DNA of 31,583 nucleotides from a virus: positions 1 through 31,583 of IMG/VR virus record IMGVR_UViG_3300017613_000513. One strand, written 5' to 3'. The stretch's first letter is position 1; the number at the start of each line of letters is the position of its first letter. A program made the translations under genes and the position numbers. Under the pieces are notes generated by a model. That model did no database searches, was not told the DNA's origin, and saw nothing but the letters and a program-made list of their open reading frames with translations. Below are positions 20,401 to 27,314 of the stretch, one piece after another.

Positions 20401-21478
20401 TATTGGCTCATATATGGGTATTAAAGCGCAGCATAAGGAACAATGGAACGAATCAGATCATCAGCTAGCCTTGCAATTAGCTAAAAAAGTTTCGGATCGG
20501 TCCCATGGAGTTTACGGAAAAGCGAATCTCCCTCATTTTGCAAGGGGCTCTAACATTGCGGCTCAAGTTGCTCGATCATTTTATGTTTTTAGAACATTTT
20601 CGCATAATTACTTACTGACCATGAGAGACCTTGGATTTAATAAAAAACAGCGAACAGCAGCTTTATATATGGCACTTTCACCAGCCCTTTTTGCGGGAAT
20701 CGGCGCGAGTGTGCTTACTCCTATCATAAACATGGTGCTGAAAAAACTATTTGACCAAGACGATCCAGAAGAAGCTATGTATGAATTTTTAGAACAGGAA
20801 TTTGGATCATTCACAAGCAATTTAGCCAGATATGGTATATTTGGTATGGGTGGGTACGGTGTTTCCTTGAAGGGCTCCCTTGCTATCGGAATCACGGATT
20901 TACCTACATCTATAGCGGATATTTTAGGCGCGCCCGGAAGCGTTATCGGGGATGTTTATAAAGGTGGTAGGGCTATCACACAAGGGGATTTTGCGAAAGG
21001 AACTGAAAAAATAGCCCCATCCTTCATTGGATCTATGGTTAGAGGATGGCGGGAATACTCAGAAGGACTAAGTACCAGAACTAACGCCCCTATATTTTAT
21101 GGGGTGAAACAGGCTCGACCGACATTTCTTGAGTCGGCTTTTAGGTTTTTATCATTTAATCCAGCTGGTGTAGCTGAAATTACTGAAAAACGATGGAAAG
21201 AATTCAAGGTCGAAGGAAAATATAGGGAACGCCGCACACAAATTTACTCAAAAATCAGCCGATATTTTCTTAAACCTACCGCAAAGCGTAGCCAGGGGGA
21301 ATGGGCTGATATTTTACTTGAAATCAGAGAATACAACGAAAGAATAAGACGCAAGAAATTAATTGGTATAATGCCGATAATAACCAAAGAGTCTATTAAA
21401 GCCAATTTGAAGCGAAAATTCAGACCAAGAAAAAAAGAAATCAGAAGACGCTATAAATCAAAATACAAGGGAGATTAA
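11411..21478 (+). CDS. Giant polyvalent protein: N6-adenine methyltransferase plus Strawberry-notch helicase, DarB-like
   Basis: This 3355-residue ORF is translationally coupled to the gene before it. Visible parts in order are as follows. Residues 1-45 are a YPEYDDIPDD-type N-terminus. Residues 55-375 are Gly/Ala-rich and hydrophobic. Residues 745-940 form an N6-adenine methyltransferase with motif I EPSAGTGG (764-771) and catalytic NPPF (827-830). Residues 951-1051 are a Pro/Gly-rich linker. The Strawberry-notch helicase follows, with Walker A GDGTGVGKG (1288-1296), DESH (1409-1412), SATGATE (1453-1459) and QGLGRTHRSNQ (1793-1803). A DarB-like conserved region follows to about 2240. A GGRW...KAWHF module lies at 2692-2707. 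The C-terminal region has FGETERLNR (2985-2993), a hydrophobic helix near 3083-3114 and a very basic tail. P1 DarB, a virion-carried antirestriction protein, has a methyltransferase plus helicase. Placement among internal virion genes suggests packaging and injection. Catalytic motifs look intact; the function is inferred. Confidence 0.85.
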   Translation: MSLQDYRNKYPEYDDIPDDVLVQGLYQKYGEAETPEHFSAKIGYGPPAPIVEPETTAGDVLKAAGRGIIHGTLGLGESIGGGLEYAGHRLENISDISEQRPDIAWSMMTPVQQAESAKLNEKYLKVGLTEEEARNRSIHDIWRKDKAARKDIGKTISQMGKVTAKYWGSKAERFETAEHLKGKKVTRNPEILLDPQWWAYGVGDLVPTLVATVIPGAVAYKGLKAAGIAANMTPEFAAGLARVGALVTGGAAGGALEGSATYRMVLEDTENEQEAARAAEGMFLLAGGLNALSVGKFLAKAGPGFKGKIIKGLGAGAWEGLTEGLEEPAEVTSLIASKILTGQPVQENIAQMFLESIEDGLTVAPLAAVTGLAGGGAGGQQAQIAETTEEDVIWDEYEKSKKETPLGDDKLAQDILEKIAAGGLPQSINKRFVAQQAEALTKVPALPAGQGFQVKEPFVSVNDPIYQRRIENQRILDDPKTAVLAEIEQNEAVREVLKKEAEKRRRDFVAKDLVKPWGERERQLAKKIQLEYGKGYKADIDRLKKLVSDRKFWENEAVRLGILDKETIAEPPVLPETSEIDALSDEERARLVLPKATDEEIIKTAEAAKKVRDDLAAKAEPEVEAVKEADYKLTGSQKLSEWVAAEISKRHYTKPITWKNLFNAADKAFGGTQAEGAYVGRDAYDAMEMGVNQRILDSLVIDTQENIQQADKVIKVLKEEITLLPTQTKRTKEQQEYQQFSTPPPLAYIANWAANIKIGESYLEPSAGTGGLAVFGKMAGAEVQVNELSPRRAALLKTFFKDVFTEDAEQLDNILPDDVKPTVIVMNPPFSATAGRVAKNASKYGARHIEQALNRLEPGGRLVAIVGKGMSDTAPKFKPWWAKIRKKYTVKANIGISGKEYKKYGTTFDNRLLVIDKTGPSEYNTVVGNVLVVEDLIPKLREVRDDRIYVSTTQPAKQPTPSPPRGETPSEAEGIPTKAPVAPVSTAGIDDRGRTPDTGVPFVEPVLGDQGRRPGQTGIISELGEGEPFEHPIGPGRGTVRGTQRSVPGAEPVDIDSLIDEVGEEIGYKQPTKQAKPSLKKAAKHVAKGTGKGLDAVADLIKGLTEEGQVGGQLMHPEVYAQAKQGFSESYQEYIKAGNELRDWVKYALVELKNKGANFDVAKNWVSHFYKNDLPQELPIGKTKELQYTQSKRAVEGEISDSLYNSYTPQVKIAGAKPHPTPLAQSAAMADTNAPPATYTPMLPEGPIKEGLISDVQLEAVIAAGQAHEQKLVALEKEAPKRKGFFIGDGTGVGKGREISAIMWDNWNRGRKKAIWISESAKLIDDAKRDLIDVGWKEGAEKIFSINKTKLGQKVTNKEGILFSTYATMRGGFNQIRTDNEDTLQNMRIRLNQIREWFGKDYDGVIAWDESHNMANAIAQRGVRGVKKPSQQAIAGIMLQQEMLPNSRVLYVSATGATEVSNFAYVPRLGLWGPGTAFEKQGKFIEKVTSGGLAGMEMVARDMKAMGLYTARSLSYDGVEYRRLEHPLTDNQKSAYDELSSVWQLVLGNINTALDQTEGKHNWSAFWNGHQRFFEAVVTSFQMPSALNDMEKQIADGNSVVIQLTKTGDAQTKRVLERKQEGQEIEDLDFTPREQLIDYVRNHFPVQQFEEYEDEEGKKRIRPVLDSTGEPVLNKEAVKMRESLIARLSSIKVPASPLDIIVQHFGQDKVAEVTGRSRRAIFNKEGELVIEKRTDKMTSQDADAFMDDEKPILVFSQKGGTGRSYHSDMRVKNQRRRIHYLAQPGWRADKAIQGLGRTHRSNQASEPEYVLLTTDLQGQKRFISSIARRLDQLGALTKGQRQTGSQGIFQARDNLESGYARNALGRFWDQLLADEIEDLDVTTYQNQAGLKLLDAEGEVKENMPGMKQFLNRLLSMNIKYQNIAFNKLSDNLDDIIQEAAERGTLDVGIETITGDSIKKTSEQTVYTDETTGAETKYVTLDITNPANNLSFEDSKQYYFQKKNPVWYQNIKSSRIWVASDIRERTTREGDIEAYHTLKGAGPSSLQRVSAEDLKSDKWEKMTESRAKEIWDTEFKNLPETVTNTEHVITGTLLPIWDRLIGKATVYRMQTDEGQRILGRRISPNNLGQTLKNLGVGREKVEMTGQVIADKVINEKATVRLANKWRFKRSKVSGEYRIELVGPDYYTQDEVVQAGGYDEVVNFSTRFFIPIKDAGNIIDKLIKHREIVSVQGGYTGPSLTDRVDRIKNGLGNERGSFSWAKSENTPLGEDLLEVGRDLISQGHTTYSKWRLELKKLLSEYWNKIKLAAYHIYKAAKRPLVSQRGEVTLREAKKEPEIQETKKDLTEYASEAADYAKSIFDKRKKGWKKERPDTTVTDRIISTLSHHAEKVPALQRVVNAGLDWMDNKHRLSTDMLTSKDDESYVKIMDTYRKQDRQEFKRWKRYIIKRDRNKTGYSVKKEDDTFKIYDSVGQHVDTQKTEDKAWGQAVKLEAEDFKKAGFSDQATDALIAYRSTAHNTYHMLSAGMENLITKYKEQGKKLPDIAVRQGGDTVTVNLEVALKMMGDMRGYYMPRLRRSGQYRLIATKKGASPYLQFFDTKTGINIRHAQLEKQGYKVEKETSKSMPEVVFELAGRTIGSQQVVNQALENIGQKSAGNLSEFGLSTDWEKYKDEDHFVVRGAYTSEMRKAFESLGGRWYATGKETKAWHFANAPANIEDQIVRRIHEVKGIDPDIELLFSGALIQNVADIWRARGARSRMIKRGLATGEDVWLGYEEDPIIAVVKSAHGIAGAQAKHQMALDMLKAIAGTDISWKTWKTWQQEEGVEKPDYKDYLKFVKARRIEAASQKNAFLEATTYFKDMMRNEEAIDRLVGTLKGVAVLKYLGGRVSAPLVNLTALVTSVPAGMKGYANIPLRSAMKYVGKGSEAYYKYRWGDKNKLDKWTLKALEDSDKNGWHHAQYNMEALSVLQAKLGRGWNKALEYSMLMFGETERLNRVSTIIGSYMGIKAQHKEQWNESDHQLALQLAKKVSDRSHGVYGKANLPHFARGSNIAAQVARSFYVFRTFSHNYLLTMRDLGFNKKQRTAALYMALSPALFAGIGASVLTPIINMVLKKLFDQDDPEEAMYEFLEQEFGSFTSNLARYGIFGMGGYGVSLKGSLAIGITDLPTSIADILGAPGSVIGDVYKGGRAITQGDFAKGTEKIAPSFIGSMVRGWREYSEGLSTRTNAPIFYGVKQARPTFLESAFRFLSFNPAGVAEITEKRWKEFKVEGKYRERRTQIYSKISRYFLKPTAKRSQGEWADILLEIREYNERIRRKKLIGIMPIITKESIKANLKRKFRPRKKEIRRRYKSKYKGD
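14244..14570 (+). CDS. Possible overlapping gene in the +1 frame inside the giant ORF linker
   Basis: A 108-codon frame, +1 relative to the giant gene, starts at ATG 14244. A strong AGGGAGG Shine-Dalgarno sits at 14231-14237, right after an in-frame TAA at 14229-14231. It exactly covers the Pro/Gly-rich, apparently disordered linker of the giant protein. Its own product looks more protein-like: Leu-rich helices (HAAKLLQKLKV, HQFQLLELMIEEEHL) and a C-terminus with LFWEIKDGDPDKLESF and QAEELLEELNGQYQ. By eye its codons in the 3' half are rich in G/C third positions, unlike neighbouring genes. It may be an overprinted gene or a captured coding fragment now read out of frame. No family is recognised. 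Confidence 0.3.
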   Translation: MTESMLAQLNRLNSRPHHRHAAKLLQKLKVSPQKHLLHQFQLLELMIEEEHLIPESHLSSLFWEIKDGDPDKLESFPNWERVSLLNTPLAQAEELLEELNGQYQERNL

Positions 21479-21481
21479 ATC

Positions 21482-21904
21482 ATGGCAGGATCATCGGTTA
21501 CACAAACACTAGAAGCCTTCGGGCCCGGCCGGGATATTCAAGTCTTAACTTTTGCCTGTGTTGGGGACGATACAACCGGGGCAATTGCGGATACGGATGT
21601 CGAAACGGTTTATATGGACGCTTTAAAGGGTTGGGTATTGGGTAAAATTCAAACGCTTTTCGGTGCAACTGCACCAGACGACAGCACCGATCTGTACTTG
21701 AAAGATTCAAATAGTGTTGATCTTTTAGGCGGTGCCGGCGTGAACAAGATTATGGCGGCTGAAAATAAAGAATTTTATCCTGAAGTTGATGGTATGCCGG
21801 GGACACAACCAATTAACGATACCTTGACTTTGGATGTTGACAATCAGACAGCCGTTGACGCCCTTTACACAATAAAGTGTTTTTTTACAAGACCCGGTAA
21901 ATAA
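21482..21904 (+). CDS. Small beta-rich virion protein
   Basis: GGGAG at 21469-21473 precedes ATG 21482. The 140-residue protein is acidic and beta-rich. The arrangement (a start like SVTQTLEAFGPGRDIQVLTF, a middle with FGATAPDDSTDLYLKDSN and VDLLGGAGVNK, and a final TLDVDNQTAVDALYTIKCFF) resembles small structural proteins that recur in tailed phages, often beside tail or fibre genes. It has no signal peptide, unlike the three genes that follow. The specific role is unknown. Confidence 0.6.
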   Translation: MAGSSVTQTLEAFGPGRDIQVLTFACVGDDTTGAIADTDVETVYMDALKGWVLGKIQTLFGATAPDDSTDLYLKDSNSVDLLGGAGVNKIMAAENKEFYPEVDGMPGTQPINDTLTLDVDNQTAVDALYTIKCFFTRPGK

Positions 21905-21923
21905 CGAATAGAGGATGGGAACT

Positions 21924-24900
21924 ATGAGATATTTAACTAAATTCTTGCTTTTTATGATGATCTTTTTGCTTTGCGGTAACGCATACGCAATAGGTCCATT
22001 TGGTGGAATGTGGAAGAAAGATTCTACCAGAACATCAATCCAGCCACGTAATGATCTTCCTGTTATGTTTCCTAGGGTAACAATAGCAAATCTACCGACA
22101 GGGATACCGGCGGGGGCTATGGTAGAGGTGACGGACGGAGATGCGGCCGATGATTGTACGACCGGAAGCGGATCTACCAGGGTACTATGCCGTTATAGTG
22201 GATCGGCGTGGGAGGCTGTCGGTGACGGCGGCGGGGGGTCTACGGTTGAAGACGATGTTTTTGGATCGGGGTGGAACGCTGACACTGCGAATGCGCCCAG
22301 TCAAAACGCAGTTTACGATATTCTACATACTTACGATACCGACGATGATGGGGATATCGATAATATCGATGGTGCTGTAGGTGGTGGTGATATTACCGGG
22401 GTTGGTCCGGGCGGGACAGGGGCAGGAGATGCTCTTACGGATACCTATCTGACATCCGGGACCACCATGTTTGTTTGGGAAGGTACGACTTCCGATGCAA
22501 ATCAGTTAAATTTTGTTGTACCCGAAGCCGATCCAAGCGCAGCAACGACTGTAACCTATCCTGATCAGACAGGGACGTTTATTATAGGTGAAGGTGATGG
22601 GTATGCTGATAACACTATTTTAACTGCTGACGGAACCGGAACTCATTTAACTCAAGAAACAGCCGTAACGATTGATGATTCAAACAACATGGCTGGTATC
22701 GGGACAATTGGGTCTGGAGCAATAACTTCAAGCGGCGCTGTTGGCGGGACCGACTTGACGGCCTCAGACGATATTATCGGTCAAGACGATCTGCAGCTTG
22801 ATAGTGACGGCGCATTAATACAGCTCGGAGAAGATCAAGACATCGTTATTCAGCACGTTGCAGATACCGGGATAACGATTCTTGAAGGAACAGAGGAAAT
22901 TTTAATCTTAGAAGATGGTGGTGCCGGAAGTGCTGTTAATGAACTTACCATTTTAAGCGCGGCTACAACGGCAAGCCCCACCATCCAGCAGACAGGGGAA
23001 GCCGATATCGGGATAGATTTTGAAACCGTGAATGACGAAGAGTTATTGCAATTAGACGCTATTGCAGCCGGCACAAACAATCTTGTCATTGGCAACAATG
23101 CCAATGGTTCAAGCCCTACAATCGTAGCTGTTGGGTCTTCAGATTCTAATGTCGGTATTTCGATTGACGCGAAAGCGGCTGGTGAAATCGCAATCGGGTC
23201 TGCAGATGCTAAATTTTCTGTTGCGTCTGATGCCCTGGATATTAGCAATACGGGTGCTATCTCCGGTGCCGGAACTATTAGCTCTGGTGCAATCACGTCA
23301 AGCGGGAGCATTACCGGGAGCGGGGTTTTTGATGTAACCGGAGCAAACCCGATAACAATAGGTTCAGCCGATGTGACAGCGATTACCTTAACCACCGCCG
23401 ATGCCGGGGATGGGTCGGATGTGGTTTTACCTGCTGGATCAATACAAACCGGGGAAATCCTTGACGGAACTATTGCAGAAAACGATCTATCTGCAACCCT
23501 GGTCTTTGATGATGGTGATTTGCTTAATTTGGGCGGCATTACTATGAGCGGCACCAATGATGAGGGTCTGGTCCTACCCGCATGGGCGGATACTACGCCA
23601 GACACAGATCAACCATATCTCACCTACGATAGTGCTGCAAACGCATTAAAGGTTTTCGAAGGTGGGTGGGTGTCTATCGGTGCTACGGCAGCTCCCACGG
23701 ATGCGGATTATTTAACCCTATCGCTTGATGGTACGCTATCTGCTGAACGGGTTTTAACTGAAAGTACACAGGGTATTGATTTTACCGATAGTGGTGCCAA
23801 CGGGACGCTTACAGTTTCTATAGACGGCACAGAGGTAGATGCCATAACATGGTCAGATGGTGCGAATGCCTCGAATACTTGGACGTTTGATGTAAGTGGC
23901 ACAGATACCACTATGGTTGCTGGAAATGGAACCATGACGTTTTCCGGTCAGGTTTTAGCAACTGGTATGGACATCGGAACTAGTCAGGCTATTGTCGGAA
24001 CCACAGCAATGACAGTAGGGGATAATGCTCAAACGATTGCTATAAATTCGTCTGATTGGGACATTGGTGCTACGGGTATAGGCACAGGATTCGGGAATTT
24101 TACTTCTGATGGAATCATTGAAGGTGCAACACTGACCGAAGGTGGTCAAGCTATCTACAATGCAGGTGAAACGCCAGGAGGCGAGCTTGGTGGAACTTGG
24201 TCATCTCCAACGATAGATGACAGCGTTACCGTGGCGACTTGGACATTCACAGGAACCACAATCGCTGCCGGGATAGACGGCTCTGGAACTATATCGGCTA
24301 ATTTATTCGCCCCCGATGCGGCTGATGGTGCCGATATCGGTTCTACTACGCTTGAATTTTCGGATTTTTATGTTGCTGATGGGTCGATTATTTACTTTGG
24401 GAATGACCAGGATGTAACCTTAACCCATGTAGCCGATACTGGCTTAGACTTAAACCTTGCTCTTGGGATAGCCGATGACCAGCCTGTTATTTGGGGTGCA
24501 AATGACGACTGGCAAGTAGAATATGACGAATCTGTTGATAATCAATTTTTAATACACACCACAGGAACTTCCGCAACTGCTACCGGAGATCCGATGTTTG
24601 AAATCCTGACGGACTTTGGCAATGCTAATGGTACAAGCATGACCGCTGACCAGGAAGTTTTTGGAGTTTCAAAAGGTACTCAGGCAAGCAATGTATCCCT
24701 TTTAGCTCTTGACGAAGATGGCGATTTAACCCTTGCTGGCGCATTAACTTTCCTTGGTGGGACTGATTCGTTTATTACAATGAGCAATAACGCTTCATAC
24801 GCCGGATCAGGATACCAACTATTTTTTGAAGGTGGCAATTTAACTTCTGTTGAAAACGGCAGTGAAAAAATTGTATTGGTACAAGAGGATGGTGCGACCT

Positions 24901-26522
24901 TAACCGGGACGACTTGGAGTTTTGCGGGTGTTACGGATATGGTATTACCAACGGCCGCCGCCGATGCTTCCGGTGAATTGTCGATGTCAACTGGCAATCA
25001 ATTAAAATGGCACGATGGAACAAAGGTTGTCACAATAGACACAACTCCGACAACTGATAATTATGTTTTAAAATACGATAACGCTTCGGCTACTTTTACG
25101 CTTGAAGCGGATGAAACCGGCGGTACTCCTGCCTGGAATAGTGTTACAGATCCTACAGCAGATGTTGATATGGCACATGATGCGGGAGAAGAAACCGCAT
25201 TTACTTACACAGGAAATTATTCAACCGGATCACAATTCTTAGTTGAACAACTTACCGGTAATCCGACAGGTGGCATTCTTTTTGAAGCCAAGGGCGCGGA
25301 TAGCGATAGCACGGTTGCTCAAATCGGTGACGGTACCAATGTATGGACATTTAGCACTGCAGGGCTTCTTACCAATGCCGGTACAGCTACCTTAAACTTT
25401 GCTGCTGCTTCTGATTTGACTGTAGGTGGTGGGCAGATTGATGCCGACGATTTGGCAAGCGTTACGGCGCTTGGTGGATCGGATACAACGTTGATTACCG
25501 GCACGACCGGAACGGATACCTATGTAGCTGTCTGGAATGCTGATGGTGATTTAGTGGACGGTGCCGGGGTGCCTTATGTGGTAGGTGGCACGGACGTGGC
25601 CGATGAGGATGTGGCTAATAATATTACAATAGATTTGGCTACTTTGGCTACTACGGTAACTGTGTCTGATGACGAAAGTACAGCCGATGCTCATGAGGTC
25701 GTATTCACGACAGACAATTCGAATCTTGAATCAGATGGAACCTTTAATTACAATCCATCAACAGGAACCGTAACTACAACAGAATTTGTTGGTGGTGGTG
25801 TTGGGCTTACAGGATTAGATGGTGAAAATATAGCAAACGATACCATCGACAATGATTCTATTGATTGGGCGGACATGACGGACTTGACAACCGATGGAGC
25901 GTTAGATGCCGATGTTGTCGATGAAGCCCATATAGCTGACGATGGAATAGATTCAGAACATTATAATGATGGATCAATCGACACAGCGCATATCGCCGCT
26001 GATCAGATCACAAGCGCCTTAATTGCTGATGACCAAGTTGATTCAGAACATTATGTCGCCGCTTCAATCGATAATGAGCATATGGCAGCAAACTCGATTG
26101 ACAGTGATGAGTATGTTGATGGATCAATAGATATCGCTCATATGTCAACTGACTCTGTGGACTATGACAACACAACCGGAAGTATCAAGTCACTTACCCC
26201 GGTAACTGATGCCACAACTGATTTTGCAGCTAATTTTACAGGCGCAAATCTTTATGGGGGTACTTTTGTTTGTGACACTGATGATGGAGATTTGCAACTT
26301 CCTGCTGTTGCTGCCGGAATGAATTTTACTATTATAACGTTAGGCGCAATTCAAATAGTTGTAGAACCAAATGCTTCAGACAGTATGTTGCTGGATGGAG
26401 TGCAATTAGATGATGCTGATAGCGCCACTAATTTATCAACAGCGGGCGACATCATAGTTTTCCAATATTATAGTGCCGCCGGTTGGGTAGCGACAAGTAA
26501 CGGATGGACAGACGAGGATTAA
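21924..26522 (+). CDS. Very long repetitive fibre/adhesin-like protein with N-terminal signal peptide
   Basis: I choose ATG 21924, which has GAGG at 21911-21914 nine bases upstream. The in-frame ATG at 21915 directly follows the GAGG and leaves no spacing. The product is 1532 residues. It begins with MRYLTKFLLFMMIFLLCG and then NAYA, a clear Sec signal peptide with an AXA-type cleavage site near residue 22. The rest is rich in Asp, Thr, Gly, Ala and Ser. It has fibre-like repeats such as GTISSGAITSSGSITGSG, a module seen twice ((G/N)(E/D)QD(I/V)..HVADTG near residues 302-318 and 825-840), a C-terminal decapeptide repeat, and an ending typical of phage fibres (DLQLPAVAAGM...FQYYSAAGWVATS). Such sequences are common in marine phage tail fibres, but the signal peptide is unusual. 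Export or surface display is an inference. Confidence 0.7.
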   Translation: MRYLTKFLLFMMIFLLCGNAYAIGPFGGMWKKDSTRTSIQPRNDLPVMFPRVTIANLPTGIPAGAMVEVTDGDAADDCTTGSGSTRVLCRYSGSAWEAVGDGGGGSTVEDDVFGSGWNADTANAPSQNAVYDILHTYDTDDDGDIDNIDGAVGGGDITGVGPGGTGAGDALTDTYLTSGTTMFVWEGTTSDANQLNFVVPEADPSAATTVTYPDQTGTFIIGEGDGYADNTILTADGTGTHLTQETAVTIDDSNNMAGIGTIGSGAITSSGAVGGTDLTASDDIIGQDDLQLDSDGALIQLGEDQDIVIQHVADTGITILEGTEEILILEDGGAGSAVNELTILSAATTASPTIQQTGEADIGIDFETVNDEELLQLDAIAAGTNNLVIGNNANGSSPTIVAVGSSDSNVGISIDAKAAGEIAIGSADAKFSVASDALDISNTGAISGAGTISSGAITSSGSITGSGVFDVTGANPITIGSADVTAITLTTADAGDGSDVVLPAGSIQTGEILDGTIAENDLSATLVFDDGDLLNLGGITMSGTNDEGLVLPAWADTTPDTDQPYLTYDSAANALKVFEGGWVSIGATAAPTDADYLTLSLDGTLSAERVLTESTQGIDFTDSGANGTLTVSIDGTEVDAITWSDGANASNTWTFDVSGTDTTMVAGNGTMTFSGQVLATGMDIGTSQAIVGTTAMTVGDNAQTIAINSSDWDIGATGIGTGFGNFTSDGIIEGATLTEGGQAIYNAGETPGGELGGTWSSPTIDDSVTVATWTFTGTTIAAGIDGSGTISANLFAPDAADGADIGSTTLEFSDFYVADGSIIYFGNDQDVTLTHVADTGLDLNLALGIADDQPVIWGANDDWQVEYDESVDNQFLIHTTGTSATATGDPMFEILTDFGNANGTSMTADQEVFGVSKGTQASNVSLLALDEDGDLTLAGALTFLGGTDSFITMSNNASYAGSGYQLFFEGGNLTSVENGSEKIVLVQEDGATLTGTTWSFAGVTDMVLPTAAADASGELSMSTGNQLKWHDGTKVVTIDTTPTTDNYVLKYDNASATFTLEADETGGTPAWNSVTDPTADVDMAHDAGEETAFTYTGNYSTGSQFLVEQLTGNPTGGILFEAKGADSDSTVAQIGDGTNVWTFSTAGLLTNAGTATLNFAAASDLTVGGGQIDADDLASVTALGGSDTTLITGTTGTDTYVAVWNADGDLVDGAGVPYVVGGTDVADEDVANNITIDLATLATTVTVSDDESTADAHEVVFTTDNSNLESDGTFNYNPSTGTVTTTEFVGGGVGLTGLDGENIANDTIDNDSIDWADMTDLTTDGALDADVVDEAHIADDGIDSEHYNDGSIDTAHIAADQITSALIADDQVDSEHYVAASIDNEHMAANSIDSDEYVDGSIDIAHMSTDSVDYDNTTGSIKSLTPVTDATTDFAANFTGANLYGGTFVCDTDDGDLQLPAVAAGMNFTIITLGAIQIVVEPNASDSMLLDGVQLDDADSATNLSTAGDIIVFQYYSAAGWVATSNGWTDED
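25920..26159 (+). repeat. Eight tandem 30-base (10-residue) repeats in the fibre-like gene
   Basis: The encoded units are DEAHIADDGI, DSEHYNDGSI, DTAHIAADQI, TSALIADDQV, DSEHYVAASI, DNEHMAANSI, DSDEYVDGSI and DIAHMSTDSV. They keep Asp at position 1 (except one unit) and Ile/Val at position 10 with no spacing. The 15-base stretch GATTCAGAACATTAT recurs exactly 90 bases apart (25950 and 26040), so part of the array arose by recent duplication. Similar xxIDxxH repeats occur near the C-termini of phage fibres. Confidence 0.75.
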
Positions 26523-26523
26523 C

Positions 26524-27309
26524 ATGAAAAAAATATTAATGACATTATGTATCTTGACTCTATGCTCTTCGTCGTTTGCCGGTGGAATTACAGAAAAACT
26601 AAAGGCCGTTGTTGGGCGGCAATCGGTAGAGGAGGCAGCAGGTTATGATTACATAACTTTTTTCTGGCGAACTGAAGGCGAAACATTAGGGGATGACGAT
26701 TATTCTGATGGGGACACAACCGCAACAATTCAGGGAACTATAGCTATTAATAGTACCCAGGTTAAAGTAGGTACCAATTCAATTGATCTTTTTACGATGT
26801 GGGGAAGGTACGAATTTGATATATCTTCTAGTGATATACTTAGTGGATCGGAATGTAGAATCGGATTTTGGCTTTACATGGATGGTGATGATGATTCTGT
26901 TAGGTTTATTCATGCCGAAGACGGCACCGATTCTAGTGATTATTTTGACATAGAGCGCGCTTCAAGTAGTGGCGAGGTTCGACTTGATTGGAAAATAGAT
27001 GGTGGTACTGTAGTTATTGCGACAACAGACGCCAACATGTCTGAAGATACGTGGTATTGGATTGAAGTATATTGGAATTCGGCTACTCCGACAAGGCAGG
27101 TGCATATATTTGACGACTCCAGTAATGAACAAGGATCAGGAGCAACTAATTCGAGTTCATTCACCACTATCGCATTTGCAACAGGTACTTTACAAATAGG
27201 AAATGCGATTGGCGTAACTCCTAATTATAATTTAGATAATATAATTTTTAGCAATGACTCTTCTCAGAGTTTATATGCAATTCGGAATGAAACAGTGTCA
27301 CCACGGTGA
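26524..27309 (+). CDS. Secreted LamG/concanavalin A-like protein
   Basis: ATG 26524 follows GAGGAT one base after the previous stop. Residues 1-19 (MKKILMTLCILTLCSSSFA) form a signal peptide with probable cleavage before GG. Cys in the h-region does not fit a lipobox. From about residue 40 the 261-residue product follows the LamG/ConA-like lectin layout: FFWRTEGE with a SDGDTTATI-type strand, VKVGTNSIDLF, then SECRIGFWLYMDGD, a VRFIHAEDGTDSSDYFDIE strand, DTWYWIEVYWN, and a final NYNLDNIIFSNDSS. This jelly-roll fold usually binds glycans. Position after the fibre-like gene suggests a related adhesin or surface protein. No hydrolase residues are identified. Confidence 0.65.
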   Translation: MKKILMTLCILTLCSSSFAGGITEKLKAVVGRQSVEEAAGYDYITFFWRTEGETLGDDDYSDGDTTATIQGTIAINSTQVKVGTNSIDLFTMWGRYEFDISSSDILSGSECRIGFWLYMDGDDDSVRFIHAEDGTDSSDYFDIERASSSGEVRLDWKIDGGTVVIATTDANMSEDTWYWIEVYWNSATPTRQVHIFDDSSNEQGSGATNSSSFTTIAFATGTLQIGNAIGVTPNYNLDNIIFSNDSSQSLYAIRNETVSPR

Positions 27310-27314
27310 TTATT

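Noticed and set aside
11411-21478. Virion RNA polymerase of the N4 type, suggested by the size of the protein
   Set aside because: No T7-like polymerase motifs are visible; the motifs seen are those of a methyltransferase and a Strawberry-notch helicase.
22850-23605. 251-codon minus-strand frame inside the fibre-like gene
   Set aside because: Its composition (Pro, Ser, Val, Ala) is that of the antisense of Asp/Gly/Thr-rich repeats; no ribosome binding site and no fold-like pattern.
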